A stretch of DNA of 64,000 bases, from contig NZ_AP025637.1 in the NCBI RefSeq assembly GCF_022846615.1, positions 3,187,001 through 3,251,000 on the forward strand, in the 5' to 3' direction. Numbering within the stretch: position 1 is the first letter of the stretch; every line of letters begins with the position of its first letter. The translations under genes were made by a program, and so were the position numbers. This stretch comes from Roseomonas fluvialis (lineage in GTDB: Bacteria; Pseudomonadota; Alphaproteobacteria; Acetobacterales; Acetobacteraceae). The notes under the pieces are model-generated. The model saw only the letters and a program-made list of their open reading frames with translations. It ran no database searches and was not told the DNA's origin. This document shows positions 57,171 through 64,000 of the stretch, piece by piece.

Positions 57171-58148
57171 TCATTCAGGCGTGAAGCCGCTCTCGCGCAC
57201 CACGTCGCGCCACATGTCGCGCTCGCGCCGGATCTGGTCGGCGAAGGCCTGCGGCGTGGCGGAGGTCGCGTTGGTGAATTCCAGCCGCTCCAGCGCCGCG
57301 ATCATGTCCGGCTCGCGCGAGGCACTGACGATCGCCGCGTGCAGCCCCGTCACCACCGGTGCGGGCGTCGCTGCCGGCACGAAGGCACCGAACCATTCCT
57401 CCGCGGTGCGTTCCGGGTGGCCCAGTTCCGCCAGCGTCGGCACGGTCGGCAGCTTGGCGAAGCGCGCGGCGGAGGTCACCGCGAGGATGCGCACCCCCGT
57501 GCCTTCATGCGGCAGCATCTCGCTCAGCACGCCGATGAACAGCGGCAGGCGGCCGGCAATCACGTCGGCCACCGCCGGCGCGCCGCCGCGATAGGGCACA
57601 TGCGTCAGGCGCAGGTTCAGCTTCCGCCCCAGCATGATGCCGGTGAAATGCGGCACCGACCCAGCAGCCGGAGAGGCCCAGGGCGTCTCGTTGGGCTGCG
57701 CGCGCGACCAGGCGACCCATTCCTCCAGCGTGCGTGCCGGGTGGTTCATCGGCACGCCCAGGCCGAAGGGGAAGGAGCATACCGTGCTGACCGGGACGAA
57801 GTCGGTCAGCGCGTCGTAGCGCACCTCGCGCGGGAAGACATGCGGCTGCACCGTCATCATCGAGGCCGGGGTCTGCAGGAAGGTGGTGCCGTCGGCCTCG
57901 GCCGCCTTCACCGCCTCCACCGCGATGCGCCCGGCGGCACCGGGGCGGCCATCGACGATCACCTGCGGCGCGTAGCGCCCGCGCAGCTTCTCGGCGTACA
58001 GCCGCGCCACCACGTCCGAGGAGCCGCCCGGCGGGAAGCCGATGACCAGGCGCGCGGTGCGGCTGACGGTCTGGGCGCGCGCGGTCCCGGCGGCGATAGC
58101 GGTGCCGGCCAGCGCGAGCGCGGCGCGGCGGGCGATGGTGAAGGTCAT
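57171..58148 (-). CDS. Bug-family substrate-binding protein
   Basis: 325 residues with signal peptide (LALAGTAIAAGTARAQT), then RTARLVIGFPPGGSSDVVAR and THVPYRGGAPAVADVIAGRL. GGGAGGAGA precedes ATG 58148. Same strand and close spacing to the NtaA-type monooxygenase suggest a shared substrate. Confidence 0.93.
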   Translation of the reverse strand: MTFTIARRAALALAGTAIAAGTARAQTVSRTARLVIGFPPGGSSDVVARLYAEKLRGRYAPQVIVDGRPGAAGRIAVEAVKAAEADGTTFLQTPASMMTVQPHVFPREVRYDALTDFVPVSTVCSFPFGLGVPMNHPARTLEEWVAWSRAQPNETPWASPAAGSVPHFTGIMLGRKLNLRLTHVPYRGGAPAVADVIAGRLPLFIGVLSEMLPHEGTGVRILAVTSAARFAKLPTVPTLAELGHPERTAEEWFGAFVPAATPAPVVTGLHAAIVSASREPDMIAALERLEFTNATSATPQAFADQIRRERDMWRDVVRESGFTPE

Positions 58149-59338
58149 GGCGTGTCTCCTCCCTGGCCCGCTGCGGGGCCTGCGGGCGCTTTTGTAGGGG
58201 GTGGGCACGGGCTTCGCCAGCCTGCCGTGCGGGGACTGCGCAGCGGCCCGCGCCCGCAGGATGATCGCGCCGCGCCGGAGGAACCCCGCATGCGAAGAAT
58301 GCACGGCCTGCTTGCCGCGACGGCCCTCTCGGGCCTTGCCGGATGCGGCGCGACGCCCGAACCGCCGCCGCCCGCGCCGCTCATTCGCTGCATCGAGATC
58401 CCGAACGGCCTCGCGGAATGCAGCGAAATGCCCGGCCCCACCCTGCCGGAACGCCCCGCCCGCGAAAGCCCGAGGCCCGGCACCAGCAGCGCCTCCAGCG
58501 CCGTGCGGCGTTCCGCCGGGATCGCCACCGCCTTGCGCGCCTTGAGGTCGAAGGCGATGCCGACCGCCTCGGCCGCCGCGACAACCGCGCCGGTCTCGCC
58601 GTCATGCACCAGGTGGGTCCAGGTGGTGGTTTTCTCGCCCAGCGCCTTCAGGCCGCTGCACACGGTCAGCAACTGCCCGGCGCGCAGCGGGCGGAGCTGC
58701 GCCACGCGGTATTCCAGCGCGGCCGAGCCCATCCCTTCCTCCTTGATGCCAAGCCCGGTGCCGCGGTTGCGCAGGTTCGGCACGCCATCCCAGATGCGCG
58801 CGATGATGACGTCGGGGCGCATCACGCCGTCGGTGTCGCATTCATGCGGGCGGATGGCGCCGCGATAGCCCTCGTTCAGCCCCATGGCGCGGGCGGCGTC
58901 GCGGTCGGGCAGCGCCGGCGGCGGGTCGAAGCCGAGGCCGCGCGGACCGGCATGCGGCGGCATCGCGACGACCAGGGCCTCGGCGCCGGGCAATTCCGGC
59001 AGTGGTGCGCCCCACAAGCCGAGGTCGGTCACCAGCGTCGCCGCCGGCGCATCGGTCGCGCTGTTGCGGATCTCGATCACCGTCCGCAGCCGCTCGGCGC
59101 CGGTGGCGATGACGCCGCCCAGGATGGTGAAGGGTGTGCCGGGCGACATCTCGCGCAGGAAGCGCAGATGCTGGTCCATCACCGCCAGGCGCTGGCGCGA
59201 CGGCGGCAGCCCGGCCTCCAGCATCAGCCAATCGAGCGCATCCGCCGCGCGGGCGACGTAGTGGCGCACATTCATGTGCCCCATCACGTCGCATTCCTCC
59301 TGCTGCACGCTGCCGCGTCCGATGATGATCAACGCCAT
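58145..59338 (-). CDS. Double-hotdog acyl-CoA thioesterase-like protein with run-on tail
   Basis: Two hotdog domains are readable: residues 1-130 (EECDVMGHMNVRHYVARAAD) and 150-275 (HECDTDGVMRPDVIIARIWD). Such proteins hydrolyse acyl-CoA esters. GCAGGAGC precedes ATG 59338. After about residue 290 (near 58480) the sequence becomes antisense of the lipoprotein gene and continues without a stop to 58145, so the natural C terminus is probably close to LEALLVPGLG and the last 100 residues are likely read-through. Confidence 0.75.
   Translation of the reverse strand: MALIIIGRGSVQQEECDVMGHMNVRHYVARAADALDWLMLEAGLPPSRQRLAVMDQHLRFLREMSPGTPFTILGGVIATGAERLRTVIEIRNSATDAPAATLVTDLGLWGAPLPELPGAEALVVAMPPHAGPRGLGFDPPPALPDRDAARAMGLNEGYRGAIRPHECDTDGVMRPDVIIARIWDGVPNLRNRGTGLGIKEEGMGSAALEYRVAQLRPLRAGQLLTVCSGLKALGEKTTTWTHLVHDGETGAVVAAAEAVGIAFDLKARKAVAIPAERRTALEALLVPGLGLSRAGRSGRVGPGISLHSARPFGISMQRMSGAGGGGSGVAPHPARPERAVAASRPCILRMRGSSGAARSSCGRGPLRSPRTAGWRSPCPPPTKAPAGPAAGQGGDTP
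58290..58868 (+). CDS. Small lipoprotein whose 3' end runs into the opposite thioesterase gene
   Basis: It starts at ATG 58290 after CCGGAGGAA with a lipoprotein signal, MRRMHGLLAATALSGLAGCG, then a Pro-rich stretch and LIRCIEIPNGLAECSEMPGP. After about residue 60 the sequence reads as antisense of the thioesterase until the stop at 58868. The natural end was probably lost, or the protein has an unrelated tail. The start is well supported; the end is not. Confidence 0.5.
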   Translation: MRRMHGLLAATALSGLAGCGATPEPPPPAPLIRCIEIPNGLAECSEMPGPTLPERPARESPRPGTSSASSAVRRSAGIATALRALRSKAMPTASAAATTAPVSPSCTRWVQVVVFSPSAFRPLHTVSNCPARSGRSCATRYSSAAEPIPSSLMPSPVPRLRRFGTPSQMRAMMTSGRITPSVSHSCGRMAPR

Positions 59339-59397
59339 GCTCCTGCCCGGTGCGCCAGGGTGGAGCGGCGGCGCGATGCTGGAAAGGGGGCGCCGCT

Positions 59398-61029
59398 TCA
59401 GTCCAGCGCAACCCCCGCATAGCCCTGCCGCGCGATGTCATCCGCCCAGGCGCGATAGGTCGGCGCGCTGCCGGTGTAGCGCGCCACGTGCCGCACCTGC
59501 TTGCCGGCGACATTGCTGTTCACGCCGGTCATCCAGGAATCGACCTCCATGGACAGCAGGCCGCGCGCCACCTCGGCGACGTGGTCCATCCAGGCCGCGA
59601 CGGCCTCTGGCTTGGGTTCGGCGCGGGTGATGCCGTTGGCCTGAAGATGGCGCAGCATCGCCGTCACCCAATCCACGTTGAACTCGATGGAGCGCGGGAT
59701 ATTGCCCAGCGCTGTGTGCGGGCCGAGCAGCGTGAACAGGTTCGGGAACCCCTCCTGCAGCATGCCGACAAGCGACGTCGCGCCGTGTTCCCACTTCTCT
59801 TTCAGGCTGATACCGCCCGCGCCGAGGAAGTCGATGCGGTCGAAGGCGCCGCGCAGCGCGTCGAAGCCGGTGGCGTAGACGATGATGTCGACGTCGTATT
59901 CCGCGTCGGATGTCTTGATCCCGGTCGGGGTGATGCGTTCGATCGGCGTCGCGCGGCTGTCCACCAGCAGGACGTTGGGCTGGTTGTAGACCTCGTAGTA
60001 GCGCGTCTCGAGCGGGACGCGGCGCGTGCCGAAACCGTGGGTCTTCGGGATCAGCATCTCCGCCACGCGCTGGTCCTTCACGCGGCCGCGGATCTTGTTC
60101 GCGATGAATTCCGAGACGACCTCATTCGCCGCGCGGTTGGTCAGCAGATCCTTGAAGTTGCCGACCCAGATGCCGAAGCCGCGTTCGGAGTACAGCTTCT
60201 CCAGGAAGGCCTCTCGCTCCTCAGGCGTCACGTCGAAGGTGTTGCGCGGGTCGGCGGTGTGCAGGAAGCAGGCGAAGGTCTCCCGGCAGCGCGCGAAGAT
60301 CTCGTCGTAGCGGTTGCGGATCTCGGCCATGTCCTCCGGCGAGATCGTCCCGTTGTGCAGCGGCGCGCACCAGTTCGGCGTGCGCTGGAAGACCGTGAGC
60401 TGCGCGGCGGTCTTCGCCACTTCCTGGATGGTCTGCACGCCAGACGCACCGGTGCCGATCACCGCCACGCGCTTGCCAGCGAAATCCACCGGCTCCTTGG
60501 GCCAGAGGCCCGTATGGAAGGACTGCCCCTCGAATTCGTCCATGCCGGGAAAGGCCGGCATGGTGGGCGATGACAGCGCGCCGATCGCGGTGATGAGGAA
60601 GCGGCTGGCGAAGCGGGTGCCGTCCTCCAGCGCCACGCTCCAGCTGCGCGACGCCTCATCCCAGCGCGCCGCCGTCACGCGCGAGCTGAAGCGGATGTCG
60701 CGCCGCAGGTCGTACTTGTCCGCCACGCGGTTCAGGTAGCGTTCGGTCTCGGGCTGCGGCGCGAAATGCTCCGTCCAGTCCCACTCCGCCAGCAGCTCCT
60801 TGTCGAAGGAATAGCCGTAGGAATAGCTCTCGGAATCGAAGCGGCAGCCGGGATAGCGGTTCCAGTACCAGGTCCCGCCCACCCCGGTGCCCGCCTCCAG
60901 CACCAGCGCCCGCATCCCCAACTCGCGCAAGCGGATCAGCTGGTACAGCCCGGACATGCCGGCGCCGATGACGATGGCGTCGAACATGCCGGTGACGTCG
61001 GCGGGCTGCCCGACGGGGGATGCTGTCAT
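59398..61029 (-). CDS. Baeyer-Villiger-type flavin monooxygenase
   Basis: 543 residues. FDAIVIGAGMSGLYQLIRLR binds FAD, FEGQSFHTGLWP matches the FxGxxxHxxxW Baeyer-Villiger fingerprint, and VAVIGTGASGVQTIQEVA binds NADPH. GGTWYWNRYPGCRFD is typical of cyclohexanone monooxygenase-like enzymes. It inserts oxygen next to a ketone. The thioesterase gene lies 59 bp downstream. Confidence 0.94.
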   Translation of the reverse strand: MTASPVGQPADVTGMFDAIVIGAGMSGLYQLIRLRELGMRALVLEAGTGVGGTWYWNRYPGCRFDSESYSYGYSFDKELLAEWDWTEHFAPQPETERYLNRVADKYDLRRDIRFSSRVTAARWDEASRSWSVALEDGTRFASRFLITAIGALSSPTMPAFPGMDEFEGQSFHTGLWPKEPVDFAGKRVAVIGTGASGVQTIQEVAKTAAQLTVFQRTPNWCAPLHNGTISPEDMAEIRNRYDEIFARCRETFACFLHTADPRNTFDVTPEEREAFLEKLYSERGFGIWVGNFKDLLTNRAANEVVSEFIANKIRGRVKDQRVAEMLIPKTHGFGTRRVPLETRYYEVYNQPNVLLVDSRATPIERITPTGIKTSDAEYDVDIIVYATGFDALRGAFDRIDFLGAGGISLKEKWEHGATSLVGMLQEGFPNLFTLLGPHTALGNIPRSIEFNVDWVTAMLRHLQANGITRAEPKPEAVAAWMDHVAEVARGLLSMEVDSWMTGVNSNVAGKQVRHVARYTGSAPTYRAWADDIARQGYAGVALD

Positions 61030-61272
61030 GGGCGGCGGTTCCTCTGTTCCGGACGCGGCGGCATCGCCAGGGTCGCCGCTCGATCGGGCGTCGGCAAGCG
61101 CGCGGCCTGGTCGCGGCGACGCCGCCGGTGCAGCGCTGTCGCGACGATCCTACCCCGCTGGCCGAGCAGCTTGAAGGCTTCGCCGGGCCCGACGGCGCAG
61201 CGCGCAGACGGCCGGGCTTGAGCCCGGCGCCGTCCTGCGGGACCATCCGAGCAACACAGGGGGAAACGCACC

Positions 61273-62349
61273 ATGGATGTCGGCCTGTTCTGCCTGATGG
61301 GCTATCGCACGCCCGGCACCTCGACCGCGGCGATCTATGACGATGCGGTGGCCCAGGTGAAAGCGGCGGAGCAGGCGGGCTTCGCGATCGCCTGGTTTGC
61401 TGAACATCACTTCTCCAACTACTGCGTCTGCCCCTCCCCGCTCATGATGGTGGCGCGGATGGCCGGCGAGACCAGTCGCATCCGCCTCGCCTCGGGCGTG
61501 GTGATCGTGCCGCTGTACCACCCCGCCCGGCTGATCGCGGAGGTCGGTATGGTCGATGCGATGACGCATGGGCGGCTCGTGCTCGGCATCGGCAGCGGCT
61601 ACCAGCCCTACGAATTCGAACGCTTCGGCCAGGACCTGGCGGAATCGACGCCGCGGCTGTTGGAAGCCATGTCCATGATGGAACAGGCCTTCGCCGCCGA
61701 GACCTTCGCGCATGAGGGCGCCCATTACCGCATGCCGCAGGCGCACATCGCCCCGCGCCCGGTGCGTGGCATGCCCGAGGTCTGGGTGGCCGGCGACAAC
61801 CCCGACCTGCACCGCTACGCCGCCGAGCGTGACTGCGTGGTCATGGTCACGCCGCGCCACTTCACCCCCGCGATGCTGGCGGCGGCGCGGGCACGCTTCG
61901 AGGGCATCCGCCGCGCCGCCGGCAAACCCGGCGATTCCCTGCGCTTCGGCGCCATGCGCCCGTTCTGCGTGACCGACGACGCGAACGAGGCGGCCCGCTT
62001 CCTCGAGAACACCCGCTGGCAGATCCGCCTGTCGCAATCGCTGCGCCGACGCGAACAGGAAATGGACGGCGGCATGCTGGTCGAGAAGCCTTGGGAGGGC
62101 GAACCGAGCCTCGACGAGATGGGCGCGCACATGATGGTGGGCGATGCAGCGACCGTGGCCGCGCGCATGGCCGCCGAGATCCGCGCCGCATCGCCCTGCC
62201 ACTACCTGCTCCAGATGCAGGTGGGGGACATGGACCCCGGCGTCGCACAGCGCTCGATCGCCGCCTGGCAGCGCCAGGTGCGCCCACTGCTCGAACGCGA
62301 ATTCGGCCCGCTCGAGCGCATCGGCCATACGACATCCGCCGCCGCGTGA
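61273..62349 (+). CDS. LLM class flavin-dependent oxidoreductase
   Basis: 358 residues of the bacterial luciferase fold: WFAEHHFSNYCVCPSPLMMV, RIRLASGVVIVPLYHPARL, HGRLVLGIGSGYQPYEFERF and PEVWVAGDNP. It oxidises an unknown substrate with FMNH2 or F420-like cofactors. AGGGGGAA precedes the ATG. Divergent from the Baeyer-Villiger gene; the 243-bp gap has no recognised elements. Confidence 0.9.
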   Translation: MDVGLFCLMGYRTPGTSTAAIYDDAVAQVKAAEQAGFAIAWFAEHHFSNYCVCPSPLMMVARMAGETSRIRLASGVVIVPLYHPARLIAEVGMVDAMTHGRLVLGIGSGYQPYEFERFGQDLAESTPRLLEAMSMMEQAFAAETFAHEGAHYRMPQAHIAPRPVRGMPEVWVAGDNPDLHRYAAERDCVVMVTPRHFTPAMLAAARARFEGIRRAAGKPGDSLRFGAMRPFCVTDDANEAARFLENTRWQIRLSQSLRRREQEMDGGMLVEKPWEGEPSLDEMGAHMMVGDAATVAARMAAEIRAASPCHYLLQMQVGDMDPGVAQRSIAAWQRQVRPLLEREFGPLERIGHTTSAAA

Positions 62350-62376
62350 GACGCGGCGGCGGACCGCGTCAGCGGA

Positions 62377-62838
62377 TCAGAACGGGTGGATCCGGGGCCA
62401 GTTCATGTTGGCCTTGGTGATGTTGCCGGGAATGTCGCGCACCCACATCGCCTGCGCCTGCTCGTGGACCTTGAGATACAGGCGGTCGTCGACGACGCGC
62501 CAGAAGTCCGGGTTGCCCGGAGCCTTGTAGCCCTGGGACGCCGCCCAGGCGCAGTAGCCGTCGTATTGCGGTGCGAAGCGCGCGGGGCTTGCGCGGAACT
62601 GGTCGCGCGCGGCCTCGGTGGTGAAGTACCAGATCGCGCCGTTGTGGGTGGCGTTGAAGCGCGGAACGCCCGGACGCGGCGTGCCGGTGAAGAAGCTGGT
62701 CGCATCGTAGCCGCTGATCGCCACGGCAAGCTGGTTGCCCGCCGCCGCGGGGCGCGCGGCGACAAGCGCGGCTGCGCCGATCAGGCCGGCGCCGAGCGTG
62801 CCCTTGGCCAGGGCGCGGCGCGAAGCGAAGTTGGACAT
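62377..62838 (-). CDS. YHS-domain protein, exported
   Basis: 153 residues. Signal region RRALAKGTLGAGLIGAAALV with an RR start that could suit Tat, then AISGYDATSFFTGTP and an internal ATHNGAIWYFTTEAARDQF with YDGYCAWAASQGYKAPGNP, the YHS pattern seen in periplasmic metal-associated proteins. GGGAGAG precedes ATG 62838. Function not known. Confidence 0.87.
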   Translation of the reverse strand: MSNFASRRALAKGTLGAGLIGAAALVAARPAAAGNQLAVAISGYDATSFFTGTPRPGVPRFNATHNGAIWYFTTEAARDQFRASPARFAPQYDGYCAWAASQGYKAPGNPDFWRVVDDRLYLKVHEQAQAMWVRDIPGNITKANMNWPRIHPF

Positions 62839-62994
62839 GCGATCTCTCCCGATGGGTTGATTCCCAACAGCGAGTTCGGAGCCGCCCGCCCGGCGGTTAC
62901 GCCTCGGCAACCAAAGTTTCAGCGCAGGCGCGCACGCGCCGGGCGCGCACAGGCCCCTTGACCGCCAAGCGACGGATTTGCCACGCTTCCCTTC

Positions 62995-63279
62995 GTGGGG
63001 ATCCTGGTCAGCGTCCGCGCCGGCGATGACGACACGCTCTGGGCCGTGGTTGCCACGGTCGGGCGGAAAAGCCGCGTGGCGGAGGTGTTTCGCTCCCGCG
63101 CCCAGGCGCTCGATGACCGCGCCTGGCGCGACCAGCAGGTCAAGGCCTATGCCGACTGGCTGGTGCGCGCGAAGCAGCCCGTGCCGCATTATTCCGTGGC
63201 GCCGATCCGCCGGTCCGACCTGCCACGCAAATGGACGCCGCTGCCCGCCCTCGGCTTCCTGCGGGGCCAGATGATCTGA
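62995..63279 (+). CDS. Hypothetical protein, 94 residues
   Basis: Starts at a GTG (GILVSVRAGDDDTLWAVVAT). No signal peptide or TM. Coding bias and a compact composition (charged/aromatic: RAWRDQQVKAYADWLVRAKQ) support a real protein. No family recognised. Ribosome site is weak. Confidence 0.6.
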   Translation: MGILVSVRAGDDDTLWAVVATVGRKSRVAEVFRSRAQALDDRAWRDQQVKAYADWLVRAKQPVPHYSVAPIRRSDLPRKWTPLPALGFLRGQMI

Positions 63280-63406
63280 CCGCGCGGCCCGCCGCCGCCC
63301 GCATGCAACCTTTTCGCGAGGCGCGCGTCGTCAATGGGCAAGGTTGCCGGTGGCGCCGATGCGGGGTTTAGTCACGCCAGACGCCGGTCGTCGGAGGAAT
63401 CGCTCG

Positions 63407-64000
63407 ATGAATGGACAGCGCAGCACCGCAGCGCGTCGCCATGCACGGCTAGCGCCCGCCCTGGCCGCTGTGCTGTTGCTCAGCGCCTGTGCCGAGGGCG
63501 CGGGCGGCGCCGCCGATGGGCCCGATGCGTGCAGCGCCCAAACGGCCGAACTCGACCGCTCCGGCGCCTTCTTCGCAGCACCCATCGTGGCCGGCGGCGT
63601 GGCCGTGATCGGCGCCGGCGGCGTGCTCGGCACCCGCCCCGGCGTGATCGGCGCGCTGGTCTGGGGCGCCACCTCCGCCGCCGCGGCGGTCACTGCGGTC
63701 GCTTATGTCGATCAGCGCCGGCGTGAGGCCGCCGGCAACGAAGCCGCCCTGGCCACCGCCGTGGGCAACGATATCGACCGCGAGAATGCCGGCCTGGCGC
63801 AGTCCCAGACCGCCGTCGACAGGGTTCTCGATTGCCGCCTGCAGGAGGCCGCCCGCGTGCGTGCGGCCGCGCGCGCCGGCGAGATCCAGCGCCAGCAGGC
63901 GCAGGCGCAACTCGCCGCGATCCGGGCCCAGGCGGAACGCGACCTGGCACTGAGCCGCACCATCGAACAACGTGTGCAGGCGCGCGCGGCGGACCTCGAT
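63407..64000 (+). CDS. Lipoprotein with glycine-rich TM region and coiled coil (3' end cut by window)
   Basis: 198 residues visible. A lipoprotein signal with LLLSAC near residue 28, a short linker, a Gly/Ala-rich hydrophobic stretch (IVAGGVAVIGAGGVLG and ALVWGATSAAAAVTAVAYVD, about 52-98), and an Ala/Gln/Arg-rich helix from about 100 on, probably a coiled coil. TCGGAGGAATC precedes ATG 63407. No family recognised; runs past base 64000. Confidence 0.68.
   Translation, partial: MNGQRSTAARRHARLAPALAAVLLLSACAEGAGGAADGPDACSAQTAELDRSGAFFAAPIVAGGVAVIGAGGVLGTRPGVIGALVWGATSAAAAVTAVAYVDQRRREAAGNEAALATAVGNDIDRENAGLAQSQTAVDRVLDCRLQEAARVRAAARAGEIQRQQAQAQLAAIRAQAERDLALSRTIEQRVQARAADLD

Noticed and set aside
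56676-58868. 730-residue plus-strand frame
   Set aside because: Antisense to the NtaA-type and Bug genes; only the part from 58290, with its own ribosome site and lipobox, is retained as a lipoprotein.

Overview
The window comes from a high-GC (roughly 70%) alphaproteobacterium. The combination of a ccoNOQP/ccoGHIS cbb3 oxidase cluster, a Tad/Flp pilus locus of the Cpa type, adjoining pdxA and pdxJ, an HWE-family histidine kinase and five scattered Bug-type tripartite tricarboxylate receptor genes fits an Acetobacteraceae/Roseomonas-like member of the Rhodospirillales. This placement is inference from gene content; no rRNA, tRNA or taxonomic marker was recognised.

Layout. 1-3198 (-): a large fused indolepyruvate ferredoxin oxidoreductase that runs off the left edge, divergent from an Lrp/AsnC regulator (3309-3761). 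3762-11744 (-): cbb3 cytochrome oxidase structural and maturation genes (ccoN-O-Q-P-G-H-I-S plus a small 2-TM protein), preceded by a perfect FNR/FixK box at 11830-11843 that also faces a divergent DUF2189 membrane protein. 12.9-17.0 kb: a TauE/SafE-like transporter, pdxA-pdxJ (vitamin B6), an alpha/beta hydrolase with a good intrinsic terminator, and a GNAT. 17-23 kb: an ABC half-transporter, an SDR, a Bug receptor, an excalibur-like protein and an sbtA-sbtB bicarbonate transporter/PII pair. 23.1-35.3 kb: a lytic transglycosylase, a GT87-type mannosyltransferase, then a compact Tad secretion locus on the minus strand, from two Flp pilins through cpaA-B-C-D-E-F to tadB-C-D.

35.8-44 kb: an isocitrate-lyase-superfamily lyase, a Bug receptor, leuC-leuD-leuB, and an overlapping Bug / signal-less periplasmic-binding-fold / Bug operon that ends in strong palindromes. 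44-48.8 kb: an acyl-CoA carboxyltransferase, a lipoprotein and an HWE histidine kinase. 48.9-54.8 kb: an exopolysaccharide neighbourhood (GDP-mannose dehydratase, Wza-like export lipoprotein, UDP-glucuronate decarboxylase) that shows decay: two glycosyltransferase genes lack their 5' halves and meet head to head, one of them also carrying a frameshift, and a GT39-like gene carries an in-frame stop in its conserved DE motif. 54.9-62.4 kb: flavin enzymes (nitroreductase, NtaA-type and LLM monooxygenases, a Baeyer-Villiger-type monooxygenase), a Bug receptor, a double-hotdog thioesterase and a lipoprotein whose 3' end runs into it. 62.4-64 kb: a YHS-domain protein, a small hypothetical protein and a lipoprotein cut by the right edge.

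How the parts work together: micro-oxic respiration (cbb3), surface attachment (Tad pilus plus polysaccharide), and scavenging of organic acids through Bug receptors are the clear themes. The main oddities are the decayed glycosyltransferases, the signal-less binding protein inside a Bug operon, and a conserved-looking small membrane protein translationally coupled to ccoS.
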